Assembly (NCBI GenBank): GCA_030593145.1
Contig: JAUVHU010000003.1
Coordinates: 1-64,000, forward strand
Direction: 5' to 3'
Length of the DNA: 64,000 nt
Origin: Desulfobacteraceae bacterium
GTDB lineage: Bacteria > Desulfobacterota > Desulfobacteria > Desulfobacterales > ETH-SRB1
The translations under genes were made by a program, and so were the position numbers. Below the pieces are notes generated by a model. It was not told the origin of the DNA and ran no database searches. It was given only the letters and a program-made list of their open reading frames with translations. Below, one piece after another: positions 59,716-64,000 of this stretch. Numbering within the stretch: the first letter of the stretch is position 1; every line of letters starts with the position of its first letter.

Positions 59716-59891
59716 ACATCGAACATCGAACGTCCAACATCGAATGGGAAAAGATGAACTTCTGAAAAGAAACAGAAATAGTCATTCAAGATTCTGTATT
59801 GGTTTTTTATTCAATTTTAAAATAATTTGAAGAGCGGAGCGACATCATTATTCGACGTTCGACGTTCAATGTTCGATGTTGGACGTTCATC
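59714..59891. mobile_element. Heptad element with inverted ends, overlapping the hemB stop
   Basis: GAACATCGAACATCGAACGTCCAACATCGAA at 59714-59744 and the inverted, 7-base-phased GACGTTCGACGTTCAATGTTCGATGTTGGACGTTC at 59852-59889 frame a 178-base element. The hemB TGA is its first bases. GAAGAGCGGAGCGACATCAT is shared with 19219. Confidence 0.75.
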
Positions 59892-59951
59892 TTTAAAAAC
59901 AACCCCTTATGGCATAAATACAACCTGTAAACAGTTACGAAATAACTTATC

Positions 59952-61076
59952 ATGACAAAAAAATTAAATCATACATCGGCCCCGAAGCCTCATCCACATG
60001 GTGAAAACAAAGAAGCATCCCTGCGCCTTGTCGCCTGGGAAACTACGCGCAACTGCAATCTTTCCTGCAAGCACTGCCGCGCTTCCGCAACAAAAGGCCC
60101 ATATAGCGGGGAACTCGACACACAGGCTTCCATACTGCTTCTGGATCAGATAGCAAAACTTGGGAAACCGATAGTTATTCTTACCGGCGGTGAACCTCTT
60201 TTACGTCCCGATATATTTGAACTTGCAAGTTACGGCACGGATAAAGGGCTCAGAATGGTTATGGCTCCAAACGGAACACTGATCACAAAAGCTTATGCCA
60301 GACAGATGGCGGATTCAGGAATCAAAAGAATAAGCATCAGCATTGACGGCGCAACAAAGGAAAGTCATGACAGTTTCAGGGGAGTTGACGGAGCTTTTGA
60401 AGGAGCGCTTCGCGGTATCAACATGGCAAAGGAGGCTGGAATAGAATTTCAAATTAATACCACCATTACAAAAACAAACCTTGACCAGATCCCCTTGATA
60501 CAGGAACTCGCCATAGAACTTGGCGCAGTTGCCCACCATATTTTTCTTTTAGTCCCAACCGGCCGCGGCAAATATATTGTTGATCAGGAAATAACGTCAG
60601 AAGAATATGAACGCACTTTAAACTGGTTCTATGACCAGAGGGAAAAAACACCTTTACAATTAAAAGCCACATGCGCTCCACATTACTACCGCATACTCAG
60701 ACAAAGGGCTAAAAAAGAAGGAAAGCAGGTTACGTTCAAAACACATGGTCTGGATGCTGTTACACGGGGATGCCTTGGAGGCACAGGATTCTGTTTTATT
60801 TCACATACAGGTATTGTGCAGCCCTGCGGGTTTCTCCAGTTAAATTGCGGTGATATTACAAAGACACCTTTTTTCGATATCTGGAATAATTCTGAAACCT
60901 TTCTATCCTTACGGGATTTTAACAAATTAAAAGGAAAATGCGGAAAGTGTGAATTCAAAAAAGTATGTGGAGGCTGCAGGGCAAGAGCTTATGAAGCAAC
61001 CGGAGACTACCTCGCCGAAGAACCTCTTTGCAGTTATCAACCCGGCTCTAAGTCATCCGCCAAGAAACCTGCTTAA
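59952..61076 (+). CDS. ahbD: AhbD, heme b synthase (radical SAM)
   Basis: The 374-aa protein oxidatively removes two carboxyl groups from iron-coproporphyrin III, giving heme b. The His-rich start fits AhbD; the radical SAM site is CNLSCKHC with VAWETTRN before it, followed by ILTGGEPLLRPDI. The C-terminal cysteines CGKCEFKKVCGGC..EEPLC bind a second cluster. It is the last gene of the ahbC-hemB-ahbD set. Confidence 0.93.
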   Translation: MTKKLNHTSAPKPHPHGENKEASLRLVAWETTRNCNLSCKHCRASATKGPYSGELDTQASILLLDQIAKLGKPIVILTGGEPLLRPDIFELASYGTDKGLRMVMAPNGTLITKAYARQMADSGIKRISISIDGATKESHDSFRGVDGAFEGALRGINMAKEAGIEFQINTTITKTNLDQIPLIQELAIELGAVAHHIFLLVPTGRGKYIVDQEITSEEYERTLNWFYDQREKTPLQLKATCAPHYYRILRQRAKKEGKQVTFKTHGLDAVTRGCLGGTGFCFISHTGIVQPCGFLQLNCGDITKTPFFDIWNNSETFLSLRDFNKLKGKCGKCEFKKVCGGCRARAYEATGDYLAEEPLCSYQPGSKSSAKKPA

Positions 61077-61113
61077 AAAAAGAAACCGCTGCAAAACTTT
61101 TGCAACGGTCTCT
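61072..61113 (-). terminator. Terminator of rpsA-sppA
   Basis: On the minus strand ACCGTTGCAAAA-GTTTTGCAGCGGT is followed by TTCTTTTTTT. The tail T-run is only on the minus strand, so it serves the sppA end, not ahbD. Confidence 0.75.
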
Positions 61114-61139
61114 GCTCATCTACTCAACTGTAATATTTT

Positions 61140-62042
61140 TCACGGCATGTAAAGATAACCGGCATATAAAGATTGATTGACCAACTGGCTTATAAACTCT
61201 TTAACTGATGAACCTGTAAGGTATTTCAGGATGGAAAATTTCTTCTCAGGGGGATACACAGTAGAAATCTTTCCTTTTATTCCACCCAAACGCCCCGCCC
61301 ATTCTACAGCATCTTCAAGATTTCCAAGACGATCAACAAGCCCAAAATCTTTGGCCTCTTCCCCTGTAAATATTCGTCCATCAGCAAGCGTTTCCACTTT
61401 AGCCTGATCCATCCCTCTTCCTTCGGCAATATCCATAATAAATTGCCTGTGAATCCGGTTTGAAAAACCCTGGAGAATCTTTTTTTCTTCTTCTGCCATC
61501 TCTCGCACAGGAGAGCCTATATCCTTATATTTGCCACTTTTTATGACAACGGGAACCAGACCGATTTTATGAAGAAGTTCCTGGAAATTTGCATATGCCA
61601 TGATAACCCCGATACTGCCTGTTATAGTACCGGGATTCGCCACAATGCCGTCTGCCCCGGCAGCAACATAATAACCACCCGAAGCGGCAACAGCGCCCAT
61701 AGAAGCAATAACTTTTTTTGATTTTACTGTCTTTCTTATTTCCCTGAAAATTTCCTGCGAAGGGCCTACAGCTCCTCCTGGAGAATCGATCCGTACCACT
61801 ATGGCTTTAATAGAACTATTCTCACGGAAGAGTTTCAGGTTATGAATTATATCCCTGGAACCGGTAATAGCGCCGGTCAATTCTATTATTCCGACCTTTT
61901 CTCCGCCCGATTTTATCATATCATCAAAACCGGCGCCTCTTGTGCCAAAGACAAATATCAACGATATTCCTATTACAGCCGTAACCATAATAAATGAAAA
62001 AACAAGCATAAAAAAAAGATATGGATGACGCCTGGAGAACAT
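61140..62042 (-). CDS. sppA: Signal peptide peptidase SppA
   Basis: This 300-aa membrane protease has one N-terminal TM (YLFFMLVFSFIMVTAVIGISL). The Ser nucleophile is in AVAASGGYYVAAGADGI, and the general-base Lys is in IKSGKYKDIGSP. It clears signal peptides from the membrane. It begins 11 bases after the rpsA stop. Confidence 0.93.
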   Translation of the reverse strand: MFSRRHPYLFFMLVFSFIMVTAVIGISLIFVFGTRGAGFDDMIKSGGEKVGIIELTGAITGSRDIIHNLKLFRENSSIKAIVVRIDSPGGAVGPSQEIFREIRKTVKSKKVIASMGAVAASGGYYVAAGADGIVANPGTITGSIGVIMAYANFQELLHKIGLVPVVIKSGKYKDIGSPVREMAEEEKKILQGFSNRIHRQFIMDIAEGRGMDQAKVETLADGRIFTGEEAKDFGLVDRLGNLEDAVEWAGRLGGIKGKISTVYPPEKKFSILKYLTGSSVKEFISQLVNQSLYAGYLYMP

Positions 62043-62053
62043 ACAGGTTAACC

Positions 62054-63886
62054 CTATTCCTTGCTGGCGCTATCCCGCAAGTTCTCACGCAGAATTTCAC
62101 CAAACGTTGAGGGCAGCGGATTTGTATTGTTTGCATAGTCGCTAAGAAGGCCTTTATCATCATCAATTTCAAGCCTCTTTATTGAAAGTCCGATCCTTCT
62201 TTCATCGCTGTTTATGTTCATAACCTTTGCGGTAATAACATCATTAACATTAAACTTTCCCACAGGTGTTTTTATTTTTTCCTTACTGATTTCAGATACA
62301 TGAACAAGCCCCTCTATCCCTTCTTCCAGCTCTATAAAAACGCCGAAATCAGTAATATTTGTAATCGTTCCCGAGATTTCTTTGCCAACCTCATATCGCT
62401 CGCTTACAGTGGTCCATGGATCTGTCTGTAATTGTTTAATGCCAAGAGAAAATCTTTCATTGTTCTTTTCAATATCAAGAACTATGGCCTGTATAACATC
62501 CCCTTTCTTATATAACTCAGATGGATGTTTTATACGCTTTGTCCAGGAAATATCTGAAATATGCACAAGGCCGTCAATGCCTTCATCTATACCGACAAAA
62601 AGACCAAAATCGGTAATATTCTTAATTTTCCCTTCTATGGTTGTACCAACAGGATATTTTTCACTGATTACATCCCACGGATTTGGAACAACCTGTTTCA
62701 TGCCAAGGGAAATACGTCTATTTTCGGGCTTGATGTCAAGCACAACCGCCTCAACCATATCTCCTATGGAAACAACTTTGGAAGGATGGCGTATCTTCCG
62801 GGTCCAAGACATCTCAGAAACATGAATCAGACCCTCAATACCATCTTCCAGTTCTATAAATGCGCCATAATCTGTCAGACTAACGACCTTGCCTGTTATA
62901 TGGGAACCCAGCGGATATTTTTCTGTAGCAATCGCCCAGGGGTCCTGAGTAAGCTGTTTCATGCCGAGTGAAACCCGTTCCCTCTCAACATCAAAATTAA
63001 GAATCTTTACCGTTATATTGTCGCCAACAGAAAAAAGTTCCGAAGGATGTTTAACACGTCCCCATGAAATATCTGTAATATGGAGCAAACCGTCCACACC
63101 GCCAAGATCGACAAATACACCATACTCGGTAATATTTTTTACTATTCCTTCAACGACCTTATCCTCGTGGATATTTTCAAGAGTCGCAGATCGTTTAGAT
63201 TCGCGTTCTTCCTCAAGAATTGCCCTTCTCGACAAAACAATATTGCTGCGTTTTCTATTATATTTTAAAATTTTAAAAGAAAACGTCTTGCCTACAAGCT
63301 CGTCCAGATTGCGTATAGGACGCAAATCAGCCTGTGAACCAGGCAAAAAGGCCTGGACTCCGATATCCACAGAAAAACCACCTTTTACACGAGATAATAT
63401 CTCCCCTTCAATAATTTCCTCGTTATCAAAAGTCTTTTTGATTGCTTCCCATACCTTAATCTTTGCCGCTTTTTCCTTTGAAAGAACGACACGCTCTTCT
63501 TCTTCATCCCAGTATTCGACCATTACCTCAACACTATCGCCGAGAACGGCGTTTAAATTGCCTTTCTCATCCCTGAATTCGTGAACTCGTATCTGTCCTT
63601 CTGATTTGTATCCTACATCAACCAGCACGTACTCTTTATCAACCGCAATGATCTTGCCGGTGACAACCTCCCCTTCCGCAAAGCGCTTGAAGCTTTCCTC
63701 ATAGATATCCATGATATCTTCCATGCTGCCCTCATCGTCCTGAACATCTTCTGACAAAGATGTATCGGATTTCAACTCATCGCTTTGCTGCACAACTTTT
63801 TCATCCGGCTGCTCTGAATTGATCGAGCCGGATAAATCACTCTCATCATTTTTTTTGATTGAATCGTCTGTTACAAAATTTTCCAT
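62054..63886 (-). CDS. rpsA: 30S ribosomal protein bS1
   Basis: The start is placed at the ATG at 63886 (MENFVTDDSIKK), with AGGGGG upstream, giving 610 aa. The N-terminus has a long acidic tail. Six S1 (OB-fold) domains follow, the first at about residue 55 (GEVVTGKIIAVDKEYVLVDVGYKSEG) and the later ones as repeats of the type HVSEMSWTRKIRHPS. Its length is longer than E. coli S1 (557 aa) mostly because of the N-terminal tail. It binds mRNA on the 30S subunit. Confidence 0.96.
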   Translation of the reverse strand: MENFVTDDSIKKNDESDLSGSINSEQPDEKVVQQSDELKSDTSLSEDVQDDEGSMEDIMDIYEESFKRFAEGEVVTGKIIAVDKEYVLVDVGYKSEGQIRVHEFRDEKGNLNAVLGDSVEVMVEYWDEEEERVVLSKEKAAKIKVWEAIKKTFDNEEIIEGEILSRVKGGFSVDIGVQAFLPGSQADLRPIRNLDELVGKTFSFKILKYNRKRSNIVLSRRAILEEERESKRSATLENIHEDKVVEGIVKNITEYGVFVDLGGVDGLLHITDISWGRVKHPSELFSVGDNITVKILNFDVERERVSLGMKQLTQDPWAIATEKYPLGSHITGKVVSLTDYGAFIELEDGIEGLIHVSEMSWTRKIRHPSKVVSIGDMVEAVVLDIKPENRRISLGMKQVVPNPWDVISEKYPVGTTIEGKIKNITDFGLFVGIDEGIDGLVHISDISWTKRIKHPSELYKKGDVIQAIVLDIEKNNERFSLGIKQLQTDPWTTVSERYEVGKEISGTITNITDFGVFIELEEGIEGLVHVSEISKEKIKTPVGKFNVNDVITAKVMNINSDERRIGLSIKRLEIDDDKGLLSDYANNTNPLPSTFGEILRENLRDSASKE

Positions 63887-64000
63887 TAACAAAATACCCC
63901 CTAAGCCAATTTTAATACCGCAATCAATAGAAGATTGCATAAACTATTTTTATTATCAAACAACTTATTAGAAAACAACTATTATTTTGAGGTGGTTTCA

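Noticed and set aside
62382-63584. Long plus-strand ORFs at the right end
   Set aside because: They are antisense shadows of the repetitive S1 domains of rpsA, which explains their length and mutual similarity.

Overview
The window looks like a chromosome segment of a sulfate-reducing Desulfobacterota bacterium (Desulfobacterales-like). The evidence is a complete dsrMKJOP operon preceded by an RsbRD-type gene, the siroheme-dependent heme genes ahbC-hemB-ahbD, a very large BadF/BcrA-type acyl-CoA dehydratase activase, an NDP-forming acyl-CoA synthetase and AT-rich codon use. No species can be named from the sequence alone.

Layout. 1-2958: cut-off lipoprotein, ettA, DksA/TraR-type zinc-finger gene. 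3076-8783: accessory block with a TcmP/three-Cys-motif pair, an XRE-ImmA pair and, divergent from it, a five-gene run of DUF2188, a ubiquitin-like protein, a cysteine-free E2-like protein, a JAB-E1 fusion and DUF6527. 8784-14656: YkgJ-type gene, J-domain protein, small CxxCH protein and a frameshifted hybrid histidine kinase, with gene-poor, repeat-bearing gaps. 14759-26943: dehydratase activase, beta-CASP nuclease, phosphopantetheinyl transferase, acyl-CoA synthetase, rsmI, yraN, PP2C phosphatase and ogt. 26994-32594: second accessory block with a zinc-ribbon protein of unknown function, a MerR-like regulator, a type IIG-like methylase and a probable nuclease. 32824-35031: cfa, a small unknown gene and an MBL hydrolase. 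35211-42694: rplU-rpmA-obgE-proB-proA-nadD-rsfS-gpmI, on the minus strand. 42922-49637: fdhD, dsrMKJOP and RsbRD. 49781-57022: coaE, a CCA-adding-type enzyme, adk, rpsU, folC, tRNA-Arg and a ClpX-like ATPase. 57309-61076: ahbC, hemB, ahbD. 61140-63886: rpsA and sppA.

The most interesting system is the ubiquitin-like conjugation cassette at 6063-8783. It has a beta-grasp modifier ending in glycine, an E2-fold protein with no cysteine at all, a JAMM peptidase fused to an E1-type adenylating domain, and a zinc-Cys DUF6527 protein. A consensus sigma70-type promoter drives it. An XRE regulator and ImmA-type protease are divergent from it across a palindrome, which suggests regulated expression, perhaps for phage defence or stress.

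The second striking layer is non-coding. Most intergenic gaps hold palindromic MITE- or REP-like elements of at least seven kinds, or degenerate tandem repeats with a 7-base phase. These elements repeatedly begin or end exactly at, or supply, the stop codon of the neighbouring gene. Several lie inside the rplU-gpmI gene run.
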